The notes beneath the pieces were generated by a model. That model saw only the letters and a list, made by a program, of their open reading frames with translations. It was not told the origin of the DNA and made no database searches. A stretch of 64,000 bases of DNA from NCBI GenBank assembly GCA_019914995.1, contig CM034140.1, positions 3,906,001 to 3,970,000 of the forward strand. The letters are read 5' to 3'. A program made the position numbers and the translations under genes. The DNA comes from Acanthochlamys bracteata (lineage: Eukaryota; Streptophyta; Magnoliopsida; Pandanales; Velloziaceae). Positions within the stretch are counted from its first letter, which is position 1. Each line of letters begins with the position of its first letter. Below, piece after piece: positions 22,604-34,167 of the stretch.

Positions 22604-24129
22604 TCAACGCTTTCCACCACCGCCACCCAACTTAGGTCCCTTGGGAGCCTTTGGCATGCTACCCTTGGGCTGTGATTTCTGAGTTTTTGCCATCACCTCA
22701 GCCTTCTTAGCCTTCTTCTCATCCTTGGTCTTCTTAATTCTTTCCTTGATCTCACTGCAGGGACAAAAAGAACATTAACCACATCCAAGCACCAAAAAGG
22801 ACGATGATGGAATTCAAGATCAGCCTGAAACACATCTACAACCAAGAAAAACGGTCAGTAGAACTATTCAACTACTTTTACCAAATTTCAGAAAGTCCAA
22901 AACAGAACCCAATACATTCAAACTATCAGGAGTAGCAACAACTGACACTAATTAGTAATTAGTATACTCTAAGTTAACTCGGAAGGCATCCTGAATAACA
23001 GGCAACAAATTTGTGACAACGAGATCACAACAAATCAATCCAAAGCTAAAACAAAGACACAGACCAGAGGAGCATGTAGAGGATTAGCTCACAACACTCA
23101 TGAAAGTGTATCGTTAAACCCTAAAGAGAAAGATGAAAAGATGGGATAACTTCTCTTGTCCTACCTAAAGCATACGTCTTCACATTTCTAGAATATGAAA
23201 TAGTTATCCTACACATTATGAAACTTGGTAGGTTAAGGGATAGTGCACTGTTCTAGGATACAAAAAGAAATTTCCAACTCAAGATTTCAACTACAATTAT
23301 CAAGCAGTAGATAGATATCTCACCGCAGAGCAGCTTCTCTAGCAGCATCACGTACTTCAGCCTTCTCAGTTCTCCTCTTCTGGATGACTTCAAGGGTAGC
23401 TCCAACAATTGACCTCGAATACGGTTTCTTGGTGGTGCGGCGCCTTCTCTTGACTGTCTCGGCATGAATGTCCTGCAAGAAAAGCAACGTCAGTCAACAA
23501 ATGACGCAACTCCTTTATCAGAATAAAGAGATTAGGATTCTCCTGCAGAAATATGTTGATCTGAATACCGAGCAACAAATATAAGCAGGATGCAAGAAAT
23601 CATCATAGCCACAGTAAGGTTCTCACATAGGTATTGAACCAATGGGAAATAATAGAGCATTATACCTTCTTATGCTGCTTCCTGTACATTGCGGTCCAGG
23701 TTAGCTTTGCAGGCCTCAGACGGTTGTGGAAGTAGCGTTTGCATTTTGAATTAGAGAACAGAAACACCTGCATAATACAACAACAAATCATCGGAAACAA
23801 ACCTCAGAATACCTTCCAATTCATTACTGTAAAGGTGCTTATCTCAACCAACCTGGGAGTCGCCTCGAACAAATCTGATGCCCTTACCAGGGTAGATCTT
23901 GTGTCCACTAAAACGACAAAGCTCTGTCCTGCAAATCAGAAACAATGCATTAACAACTTTGGAGAACCAAGCTCCTCAGAAGAACAAACCATAGCATACC
24001 ACAACAATTATCTAAACTGAGAGAGACTATCTAAAACATAAAAAAGGACAAGCAGGCATGTAAGGTTGAACATTTCTATGTAGCTTCAAACAATCCATTA
24101 CAAAATCAAAGTACTTACTTCAGCACCAT
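22604..24129 (-). CDS. RPL24: 60S ribosomal protein eL24 (L24)
   Basis: A component of the cytosolic large ribosomal subunit. Five coding exons: 24119-24129 (MVL plus two bases), 23853-23928, 23666-23767, 23324-23472 and 22604-22754. They sum to 489 nt, 162 residues, the usual plant length. The sequence is diagnostic: [20 protein letters not shown] in exon 2, [20 protein letters not shown] in exon 3, [20 protein letters not shown] in exon 4, and a Lys-rich tail ending [11 protein letters not shown]. All introns are GT/AG. The zinc-binding Cys pattern of archaeal L24e is absent, as usual for plants. A leader intron precedes the coding part. The frame is intact, and the gene is expected to be highly expressed. 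Upstream TGGGCC and TATA motifs fit a ribosomal-protein promoter. Confidence 0.97.
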
Positions 24130-24184
24130 TTTTTGACTCTCCTAGTAGTTCCTATCTGATGTTAGCTGAAGAGAAATCTCAAAA

Positions 24185-24997
24185 CCTGTCAAAATAAAGC
24201 ATAAACAGAAAACATTGACATAAGAAAAGAGGCATATAAACAAACCCTTATCTTAAGCACGAAACCGGTGACATCAAAATAAACTGCTTTAAACGAAACA
24301 ATATCACCCATCAAATGAAATGCACAGAAATATTTCAAACTAAACAAACGAAACTACAATCAGCAAACATATACTCGAGATTACGATCAAATCAATTAGT
24401 AAAACTCTAATAATTTCGATTAAACTTCATTCGTCGATTCAGTGAAGAAGAAACCTATATAGCCGTTTAAACTGACAAAAATGTTGGGTGACTACAGGCA
24501 GCAGAGCAGATTCAGGTTCTATCTAGAACACAAATATTAGGCAACCGTAAAACCCAAGAAATCATTCGAATGCCTCATTAATTGAGCAAACAAACAAATC
24601 GAAAACAATAACCAAGACATTTTCTTACCAAAAGACAGATCAAAACAATTTCACAGCAGCAATGACATCAGCTAAACGAAACGAATCAAAACCAGTAGAG
24701 ATCCAATTCAAATGCGTGAATAAAAGATTTGAATGAGAATAAAATGGGGATAATAAACAGATCTTGAAGTTAAATAGGTGGAGACATGAGAGAGAGCGCA
24801 CCTTAGCAAACCTAGCGGCGAAATCTGAGAGAAGGCGGCGGCTAACACTCGCAAGAATTTATATGAGGTAGGTTTGATCCGTCCCTCGTCGAGAGAATGA
24901 GGATAAGAGGATGTAGGGCACGTTTTCTATCGGTCCTGCATGGGTGTTGTAGAAGCTTGGTCCATTACAATTGCAGACCCACGAGCTTCGCGGCCCA
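24185..24997 (-). promoter_or_regulatory. RPL24 promoter, leader exon and leader intron
   Basis: On the minus strand, a TATA-like ATATAAA lies at 24858-24864. A short leader exon follows, ending at the donor GCTAAG/GTGCGC (exon end 24802). The leader intron spans about 24186-24801 and ends at TTTGACAG/G, leaving about 55 nt of leader before the ATG. A TGGGCC site II-type motif (24992-24997) lies further upstream, as in many plant ribosomal-protein promoters. Leader borders come from splice motifs only. Confidence 0.55.
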
Positions 24998-25084
24998 CTT
25001 AGAAAGGTAACTAGGTTGTTGGATTTTACTGATGAAGAGCTTGGTATGGCCAAGCCATTTCAATCCTCAGCGACTCACCTATCT

Positions 25085-25500
25085 TATATTTGGTTAAGTT
25101 TTAAATTTAGAGTTTTTTAATAAAAGTCACTGAAAAAAATAGTTGTTGAATTTTTGACTAAAAAGCTATTTTTCTCTTAGTAAATTTCACTCTTTAAAGC
25201 TTTTTCATAAAACAAAATTGAAAATATATTTGATTAAACTTGTGTTTATAAATAAATAAAATATATAATAATTAGAATGTCCTTACGTATATAATAAACG
25301 ATGTATTTTTAAATTTCTGAATTTATTTTTATATAATATCTAGTTTTTTGAAAATATTTTTAACATATTTTAAAATATTTTTTGTTTAATATATTTTATA
25401 GTAATATTTATAAATCTATTAATAAACATATTATTATTAATTTATAATAATATTTTTAAATTATTTTTAAATATATGAATAAACTATTATTTATTCTGTA
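25085..25500 (+). repeat. A+T-rich dispersed element, family B
   Basis: This copy aligns with the reverse complement of 13615-14060 (shared ATATATTTGA, AATAAAATATATAATAA, ATATAATAAACGAT and a long TTTTTAAATTATTTTTAAAT end). It has no open frame. It lies between the RPL24 promoter and the eL41 exon. Confidence 0.65.
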
Positions 25501-25860
25501 ATATAATATACAGAATTGCCATAAAATATATACACATTAAGTTACATTGATAAGATAACCTGGCAGAATATTACAGCAGTATATATTTACTTAGAATTTT
25601 GCGTAAAAGTTTACAACAATGAAATTAAACTTAAAAAAGCTTGTAATCGCTAGCACAAATACACTGATTGAATCAGAATTAGTATTATGGAGATTATATT
25701 GAAATTCAATTCACTTCATTTGACATAATATTATGGTTTTATATTTTTTTTAGACAAAACAAACGGTACAATATAAAAAGTAGTAACAACTACCAGAGTC
25801 ACAACAGCTAAAATTAAATCAGATGAAAAACAGAATAAGAACTCCATCTTCACCGCTAGC

Positions 25861-25914
25861 CTACTTAGATCTCTGTCTCATCTTTCTTCGCTTCCTCTTG
25901 AGCCTCCTCATGCG
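25861..25914 (-). pseudogene. RPL41: Orphan last exon of ribosomal protein eL41
   Basis: The minus strand reads CGC then MRRLKRKRRKMRQRSK and TAG. This is the C-terminal 17 residues (including the first Arg) of the 25-residue eL41, one of the smallest known ribosomal proteins. It is preceded directly by ATATAG, a usable intron acceptor at the position where plant eL41 genes are commonly split. The N-terminal exon (MRAKWKKK) should lie upstream on the minus strand. I read 25915 to 27102 for a codon string fitting it and found none. The upstream pyrimidine tract is also weak. Either exon 1 is lost (relic), or it lies further away or is diverged. The exon itself is unmutated. Confidence 0.7.
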
Positions 25915-27102
25915 CTATATGTATAGATAATACCTCATCACAACAGCAATTTGAGCACTCTCACAATGACACATCTATTGAATATTTAATGATCAAAACA
26001 AAAGTTTGTAACAAAATAGTAGAACTCCATGAGTAAGAAAGAAATTTGATTTTACGTAAAATAACTTTGTTTATGTACTAATATGACTTTATCAACAATA
26101 AGAAATGTATTACCATATTATTTGTTTTACTTATACGAAAATGAAATAGAGAAGTTGCCTAAATGACAATTTTTTGTTATCTGATACTGCAAAAATTATA
26201 GCCTCAAACTAAGTTTGTTAGCAAGAGAGTAACAACAGTTGACGAGTAACTTGTGGTAAAGATAATTATTACAATCTCATTGAAAAGTTACGAAAGAAAT
26301 TCACATTTTATGAAAAAATAAAAATCAGCTAGAATTTTTTTTAAATAATTTAAAAGTGTGTGCTAACCTACCACTTCTGCAACTGAGTCAGTTTAAAAAA
26401 ATGCGACGGAATGTTTCTCCCGACGAGTGTGGATAGTAGTGAGGAACTTCAAAAATGCAACGACAGTTGGCGGCAGTTCTGAGAAATGAAATGAGTTCAT
26501 ACTAGCCGCTCATCGTGGCATAGTACAACGATCTCCGCAATCGAAATCTAATAATCGATACGGTTACATAAATTGAAAGAGAATGAGTTTTAAGCTCCTA
26601 AGCTAGATTGAAATTGGCAATATTTTTTCTACAACTTTTTTTGTGTTTAGATTTTTCTCCGATCTTGTGAAAATAGATGGGAGATGGTTTGGCAATATAG
26701 CAATTTCGCAATATTAAATATAACACAATTTAGTACTTTTCCGATCTTATTAAAATACATGGAAGAAGGTTTGGCGGTATAGAAATTTGGCAACATTAAA
26801 CCTAAATAATATAAAACCTAAAACAACATAATTTGCAAAGTTGCGGCAATATTATTTATTGTTTGAAAGGTAGCTTCGGAAATTTCGATTTAAGGTGAGG
26901 ATGATCTTGCACTATAAGGCCTACAATATAAATATTTAGGAAATTGGCACAAAATATTCTGTTTTAATACATGTCCGAAATGCCCTTTATCTTCTGATGA
27001 TGAAAGAATTGATGACGAACTGCCACAAGAAATAAAAGAGAGTTCCCAAACACTCCATTTTAGTTCAATTACCAGTCACTATTTTAGTTCTCTGCAACAA
27101 CA
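25915..27102. other. Intergenic DNA between the eL41 exon and the FHA gene
   Basis: No open frame of note. It contains an approximately 82-bp tandem duplication at 26650-26813. The last 150 bases should hold the promoter and leader of the FHA gene. No first exon of eL41 is visible. Confidence 0.5.
26650..26813. repeat. Diverged 82-bp tandem duplication
   Basis: The strings CCGATCTTGTGAAAATAGAT and CCGATCTTATTAAAATACAT start at 26659 and 26741. Each is followed by a GGTTTGGC-RTATAG-AATTT-GCAA-ATTAAA series. Two units of about 82 bp with moderate divergence. Confidence 0.75.
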
Positions 27103-28781
27103 ATGGAAGCAGTAGCGTTCTCGGTATCACCATTTCTAGCCTTCTCAAGCAGAAACCAGGCTACTTTCTTCTGGTCCTCCACTTCAGTCTTCTCTTATTC
27201 ACCACACTCAAGTACTGCTCTCAGAATTCTGAAACCATTCAAACCCTGCATATTGATTCCGAAGAGAAGGAGATCAGCTGTTTTAAGCTGCTCTGCTGCT
27301 GAGAAATCTCCGCCGTTTCCTTCTGAAAGATGGCTTCTTGAACCTGTAGGTAAGTTTAGCATTGGTGGCCTTTGAGTTTTACTTCTGTAGTCCCAATCAA
27401 GGTTATATTCAAAATTGATGTTAGACTTATAGATTATTCATCTGAGGGAGGGTCTGCATGAAATTGTACTGTGGTGAGAGAAGTAATCTAGGCCACAGGT
27501 AGATATGGTTCTAGTAGTTAATTGTTTGCCAATCACTTCAACTTGTGGGAAAGGAACAGATAACTTTGGGTAGGCATGGAATTTAATCATGTGAAGAAGC
27601 AAAGACTTTAACTCAATTCCAGACAAACACTTGGGATAATTGAGGAGATCTTGTGATTGTTCTCCTGATGAAGAAGTCATATCTAGTATGCACCTCATAC
27701 GTTTCCTTTCAGACACCAAGAATTCTAGTTATGGACTTCAACCTTGATACCTAAACAGGTTCATTTGAATCTCCTATTCCATTTTGAATTTGAATATGAT
27801 ATACTTAAAGCTGCCGTATTAATGTGTAAAATAATGTAAAATTGCAGTGCACTTAGTGGGTAACCCGTTTGATTTTATCTAGTAGAGACCCTGATAAGAC
27901 ACAACTAATGTTGCTGATATAACTCAATCAAATTATGGAATTTGAAATCATCACACTGAGAAAACATGATATGCTGTAAATAAACTGATTTCCTCTTTAC
28001 TCCAAAGGTGATGGAGACTATCGACATATCGGTTATCCTGTTCCTCCTCCCAGTGCATTCGAGATAGTTTCAGTGAGTGCTATTGATAAAAGTCGATTCA
28101 GGTGATTTAAGTACGACTTCAGTATACTAACGAGTTGTTCATAAGCAGAATGCAGTGACCGTGGGCCGAGTTCCAGAGAAAGCAGATATAGTGATCCCTG
28201 TTGCAACAGGTAGTTCTGATTTTCCCCTCTTACTTTCTGCAAATAAAGCCGTAACGCCTGTGTTTGCTTAACAACAAATTAATCCTGACAATTCAGGCTA
28301 GATTGAATAACTATACACAAGATAGCAGAAACAATCATCTACAAATTAATCCTTATAGTTCGTTCCTCTTTGCCATTTTGTGTGCTTAACAGAATGAAGT
28401 TTCTTCAACATATTTAATCCTTTGGAGCAGTGTCTGCTGTGCATGCACGACTCGAGAAGAAGGACGGACAGTTGCTTGTTACAGACTTGGATAGCACAAA
28501 TGGAACTTTTGTGGAGGAGAAGAGGGTAATGCCAGGAGAAGTTTCAGCCGTACCACCAGGAAGCCGAATAACATTCGGTACCTGCTTATAAACTCAAACT
28601 GCAAGCTTGGAAGTTGGACCATTTATAGCTTAGGCGTTGTTAGCTGAATGCTTTCTATTTCATTAATTTAGGTGATACCAATTTGGCAATCTTTCGTGCA
28701 ACGAAAATTGAGGTCGAAACTATCGATGAACCAGTTGAGACGACAGAGGAGACTACTGCAGCAGCAGAGACAGCAACCTAG
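27103..28781 (+). CDS. FHA-domain protein, probably plastid-targeted
   Basis: Five exons: 27103-27349, 28008-28072, 28149-28209, 28431-28577 and 28672-28781 (630 nt, 209 residues). All junctions have GT/AG and keep phase. Residues 1-62 are rich in Ser, Phe, Ala and basic residues, with RRRSAVLSCSA as a likely transit-peptide cleavage region. The FHA domain spans about 106-182, with the GR turn (110-111), the SxxH motif (SAVH, 126-129) and the NG turn (148-149, in DLDSTNGTF) all present. It should therefore bind phosphothreonine peptides. The tail is acidic and Thr/Ala-rich. Such small FHA proteins occur in plant plastids and cyanobacteria; their ligands are not generally known. The frame is intact. 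Confidence 0.88.
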
Positions 28782-29061
28782 CTGATACAAAATTAGTTAC
28801 TTCGAAGTTTATGCAACTCCAATTTACGATATTGAATTGAGTTTCAACATCAGTTTCTTGTTGAAATAAAGTTTCACTGCTGCAACAGGAAAAGTGGAAA
28901 TGTATAGAATGGATAAATGAGTTTTCTCTGCTGGAATGTTGAAATGTAGACCGACTTTGAGTTCAGTTGACGTGCAAAAAGAAAGTGATTACGGTGTTTT
29001 CTTTTAAACTCAAAATGAGTTACTAAAATATAAATTATTATAAATTTTATTAATTAGCTAG
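28782..29061. other. Convergent 3' flanks (FHA gene and EF-hand gene)
   Basis: This short region contains the 3' UTRs of the two converging genes. AATAAA at about 28865 is a plausible polyadenylation signal for the FHA gene. Confidence 0.45.
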
Positions 29062-29640
29062 CTAGGTAGCACACTCTAGCATGCTCTTGAACTCCCTGAA
29101 ACAAATCCTTCCATTACCATCCTCATCATAAGCATCAATCATTTTCCTACAATCTTCAATCCTAGATCCTTCTTCTATCTGCAATCTTCGCATAACATTC
29201 CACAGCTCATCCGCCGTTATGTACCCGTCTTCGTTCCTGTCAAACACATAGAATGCCTCCTTCAATTCTTCCATGCTTGCTTCCTTCTCTTCCAACAACA
29301 GCTCTGCTTCTTGCACTAGTGCTAGTCCATGCACAAAAAGGCATTCTTGGCCATTCTCGTCAGTCATGGCAAGTTTCTTTAAAACTTGTCTTGCATCTGC
29401 TTCAGTTAAGTAATCTCCATTTTCTTCATTCCTTATACCATCGTCGCAACTGCATTGCCTGCATTTCGCGCCATCGTTATCTGAAACGTTTGGACGTTTT
29501 TCATCAGCAATAGTGAACAATAACCGTAAAATATCGGAGCAGTATGGAAACAAGTCTTTCAGAAAATGAACTATCTTGCAATAGAGAAGGAACTTGAGAA
29601 AATCTAACACCAAAGCAACAAGAGACATCTGGTTTTCCAT
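29062..29640 (-). CDS. Calmodulin-like EF-hand protein (CML45/46-like)
   Basis: An intronless gene encoding 192 residues, probably a calcium sensor. The N-terminus (1-45) is hydrophobic and may anchor the protein or act as a signal. The middle part is acidic with a Cys-rich patch (CRQCSCDD, 60-67). Two canonical EF-hand loops lie in the C-terminal half: DRNEDGYITADE (134-145) and DEDGNGRICFRE (172-183). Both keep Asp at position 1, Gly at 6 and Glu at 12. This layout (hydrophobic head, paired C-terminal EF hands) fits the plant CML45/CML46 branch. A TATATA stretch lies about 40-55 bp upstream of the ATG. Assignment to a particular CML is by overall resemblance only. Confidence 0.85.
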   Translation of the reverse strand: MENQMSLVALVLDFLKFLLYCKIVHFLKDLFPYCSDILRLLFTIADEKRPNVSDNDGAKCRQCSCDDGIRNEENGDYLTEADARQVLKKLAMTDENGQECLFVHGLALVQEAELLLEEKEASMEELKEAFYVFDRNEDGYITADELWNVMRRLQIEEGSRIEDCRKMIDAYDEDGNGRICFREFKSMLECAT

Positions 29641-32600
29641 GACTCCTTTGCGCTTCGATCGATGAAAAGCTGATCAATTTTGGCATACATATATATAAAT
29701 AATCGGCTTAGTATAATAACAAGTTATTGTCTCTTTCACTAGAAAACTTCACATATAGAAGATGCATGGAAATTAACAAGAACATACAGCCGTACAAGCC
29801 AGGTCTAATTCATGGCCTACAATTAAATTTCGTTGGGTTCACATATTGATTTCAAACTATCAAGCTGTAGATCTTAAATTACCTAATAAGATTGTGCAAA
29901 GTTTCTTAGAACATAGTATATTTATTTGTTTATGACTTTCTTGGTAACTCAACACTAGCCTATGTTCGTTTGGTTTTTTTTTTTAAATTGAGGGATTACC
30001 TAATAAGTGTACACTGTTTGATATGGATTTCTTTTAGAAAAATATTTTAAATCGCTATCTTAAAATTAATAACTGCTGCAGTTTTCGATGACCATAGGCT
30101 AGTTCCTTAGCTGTAACTATTGAGCAAATTTCTCACAAATTTCACAGGAATAAAACTAGTGGAAATGCTCGCGGATGCTTGCTTATGTAAGCTGAATATT
30201 AAAATGTAGGAGAAATTGTTATACATTGATTATCTAAGATGTTTTGAAAAATGCTTATTAAAAAAGAATTTAAGGCGTACTTGAACACTTATCAAGAAGA
30301 AAACGCTTTTTAAGTCACTTTAAAAGGATAGAAGATGGAAACCTCATGGAAACTACCATGTAACGATGTACATCTAACGCTAAAGAAGTGATTGAAACCT
30401 TCAACGCAAGGATTCAATCCAATACATATATTGAAAACTTCAGTATGATTTATCACTTCCCGTGTATAATATGACCTCCCCTCATGAATCATGATACAAT
30501 ACATTTGGCATGCTTCAAAACAATTTGCAATTACATATAGTGTGTGTTTTAATTACACATAATTTACTATTTTTGGCTAATTTTTGAGTTCAAAATCACT
30601 TTTTTTGTTTCAGTTTATTTTGAACTCACTAATTTATCTCTAATTCACGTTTTACAAAATTCAGTACCATCGAGCTCATTTTTACGAAATTCACTTTTTA
30701 TCAATTAAAAAATAGCCATAAAGTTACATGCTAAAGGGATTTATAACGATGTAACGCTGACTTTAATCAATGATTCATGCTGTTTAGTAAGACATGCTAA
30801 ATATATACATTATTTGAAATATACGTATATAGATATCTTTTTGAGAATCATTTTGTCGAAATACTTAGCATACAAAGAGAACTGGTATTAAAACGTCCTT
30901 TTATGAACTATTTTGACATTTGTTCGTATCTGTATAATATATAATTGATTATCAAAACATGTATGAGCTTACAAGAATGCTCTTGAGGACCATCTTATAA
31001 AATGCTTGATATACAAGTGGCATTGAAAGTAGTTACTGAACTACTTGGCATTTGCGTGCATCCTCTCTTTTCAATTTTTCATACGCAAATGCATATACTT
31101 AATGTTCTCGTGAAAATTAAAGAAAGTGGCGTTAACAGCTCGGTTCTTATCCCTTCGATATGAATTTTGCAGGTGCTACATACGCGATGTGTCGAGTGAC
31201 AACTTGGGGACCTCAATGGGTGCGGGACGGTATCCACTTCAATAAACTAATTATATGCATATTGATGGGGACGAGTTCATAGCCCATCCGTATCGATCAC
31301 TCGGAACGATAAGAGCCTCGGTAAAGTGTAGGAAAAGCTTGAACACCAAGCGTTGGTGGAGATACGGTGGGTAGGAGCCTTAGATTGTTGGTGTTGTATT
31401 TGGTATAATTTGACTACCGTAGCTTATTTTTGTTGTATTTATTTCCATTTGTAGTATGTGGTAGGCTGTTAAAGTATCATGCTTTACATTTTAGTTATGC
31501 AATTGTTATTGTGGTAAAATATTAAATTTACAGAAATTTTCTCTTAAGTTTATAAGGGAACTTTGCTGAATTTTTTGATAATTTCAATAAGAATTAGATG
31601 TATCAATAGTTTGATCAAAGTAGAGCAACAATTTTTCTAAACAGTAGATCATATACAAGAAACGACATCAACAAAAGCAGCTTCCATGATCAATTGATGT
31701 CTATAGCAAAGGATAATAAAGCAGTTTTGATAGCAGAAAAGCTGTAGCTAGTGGACTATCACAAGTGTGCATATAGAACAGAAGCAGCTTCTAAAAGTGT
31801 TTTTGGGGTTTTGTCCATACACTATCATACTATTTATATTATAATTCTCCACAATTTGATTGAAGATTTTGGAATATATGATCCTTTTAGCAAGGTTGTT
31901 TCTTTCAAAATGTCAACATATCTACCCACAAATTGTCTATGAAAATCTCAATGAAATCTTCAACTTTGTCACTACATTTTGTTAATGGTGCAAACAGAAT
32001 TATCCACTATATCAATTGGCCCCCGGTTCAAGTAATAAAGACATCACCAATTTGTCAAACCTACAGAAAAACATGAAACAAGATAAAAAACATATGTGTG
32101 GCATAAAAGTCTTTGATCATCAGAAGGGAAAAGATGATAATAAAGTAAGCTTTAAAGTTTCCCAATGAACTATAGCCACTTGTCGATGAAAGTGCTGAAA
32201 GATCAAAATGCTATGTTTTTGTTTGATCATTAATAACGCTATCTTTCCGTATATACTAGAAGAAATATTCAATGGAGTCGCATGTATTTGGTTTAGAATG
32301 ACTGCAACATTTGTAAGGGAAAGTTTAAAAGTTCTAATAAAATATTTTTTTAAAATAAAAAAATGTTAAAAATAAGTTTTAAAAAGTATGAAATAAAATA
32401 AAAAAATGTTAAAAAATATTATAATAATTTTATTAAAAAGTATGAAATAAAATTTGAAATGATAAACGGTTAAAAGCAATACCAAAAGTTTCCATAGTAG
32501 TTAATAAGAAATGAAAGATTGTGTATGTGCATATAATGGAGAAAACTATGTAAAATAAGTATGCAAAAACGTTCTTGTTTGACAATAGGTCTTTCTCCAT

Positions 32601-34062
32601 ACGTCTCCCGGTACAAATTTTCTTGCAAGTCCTTAAAACACCGCAATAATTTCCCAAGAGAAGAAGTTGTATGTAAACTCTTTGAACCATTGACTTGATT
32701 TTACTTTTATAAGACCAATCAAATAAGAAATCAGACGATGCTTGAGATGTGTTTGATAGTACTTTTAAAAAATAATTTTTTAGAGAAATTTTTTTTTATT
32801 TATTAAAAAAAGTTTTATTTTTTAAATTTAAAAATAAAAAAATAAATAATAATAAAATTATATTTTTATATTTTATATTTTAAATAAATAGTAAAAAATT
32901 TATTAGAAATATGAATTAAAAATTTTTTTAAAAACTTTCTGAAATAAAATGCCTAACAGTTTTTCATTCTACACAAGTTATAAAGTTTTTTATATTTTAA
33001 AATTAGTTTTTTTAATTTAATATATAAATAAATTACAAATCATAAATTTATAATAATAATAATAATAATCATAATAATGTTTTAAAATAAATTTATTTAA
33101 AATAAATTTAAATGATGTTTTTAAAATTTTTTTTAATTGAAGTACTTGTACATATCTCAGCAAGTTGGTTGTTAAAAAGTTCACTATAGCATATTCATAT
33201 TAATCTAAAGTTCGTACCGAATAATTAGCAGAACGAATGGCCTGACATTGAATTATTACTTTATAACGTGTTCAGCCATAGATCAATCAAAAGTTAAAAT
33301 GAAATAGCCAGAGAGTAGTTAAAAAGCTTTTCAATTCTCAAAATTGTGTGTTTGAAGTTTGAAACACTTCAAAGTTCTTGTAAGGAATCCAAGAAGCAAC
33401 TCAATATGCATTTACTAAGGAGCTAAATTTTATCATAAAAGTAAAATTAATATAAAAAATAAAATTAACAATAATAGCTAAAATATATAAAAACATATGA
33501 ACAAAATAAAGTGAAATTTATTAGGATTAAAACATGCATTTATAGTTTGCATCTAAGTGTTTTTTACAAAAGAGCTTCTAAAATAAAAATATTTTTAAAT
33601 TTTTAAAAATAAAGTTTTTTTTTATAAACTAATAAGATTTTATGATAATAAATTTTTTTCTGTATTTATAATTTTAAAATAATTTAAAAAACAGTTTATA
33701 AAAATTATTAAAAATAATAAAATTATAAATTATAAATAAGTAACGACAAACGAGCCATAAAAAAGAATCAACCTACGTTAAGTGATAAAATACAAGAAAT
33801 AATGCTAGATAGATGCATACATTTAATTTATCTGACACCTGTGTGATGCAAAAATGCAACATCAACTCAGCAACATCACACTAATCAAGGTCAAACGGCA
33901 ACAGGTTCATGCATATAATCTTCGAAAATTGAAGAAAACCAAAGTATTTAATTATGTGAAAGCTTTTCCATTTGACTCTTTTATAGCGAGTTGCACTTGT
34001 GAACACATAAGATTATTAAATTAAAAGTCTACCAAAAGAATTTTGTCCTTCTGTTTTCTCTC
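29641..34062. other. Gene-poor A+T-rich region
   Basis: No gene is supported in these 4.4 kb. Contents: a family-C element at 30537-30720; a less A+T-rich patch at about 31165-31385 without a usable frame; A+T-rich family-A-like stretches at about 32330-32460, 32740-32960 and 33555-33755; and an (AAT)n run near 33050. The small open frames at 31751-31942 and 32433-32690 have no features of real genes. Confidence 0.5.
30537..30720 (+). repeat. Family C element (5' part)
   Basis: It starts TATAGTGTGTGTTTTAATTA and continues with CATAATTTACTATTTTTGGC, like the start of the copy at 20509. The right part has ACGAAATTCACTTTTTATC, matching the inner right region of that copy, but the outer right end is not clear. 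Confidence 0.5.
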
Positions 34063-34070
34063 TATATAAA
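34063..34070 (+). promoter_or_regulatory. TATA box of the PSY-type gene
   Basis: TATATAAA follows a CT-rich stretch about 100 bp upstream of the start codon, a usual distance allowing for a leader of 70 nt or so. Confidence 0.65.
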
Positions 34071-34167
34071 ACCATACTCCACCGCCAACAGTTTTTATTT
34101 CTTTGTGTAAAACTTTCTTGATCTCGAGTTGGTTTCATTTCAATTTTAAAAAAAAAGAAGAGAAAAG

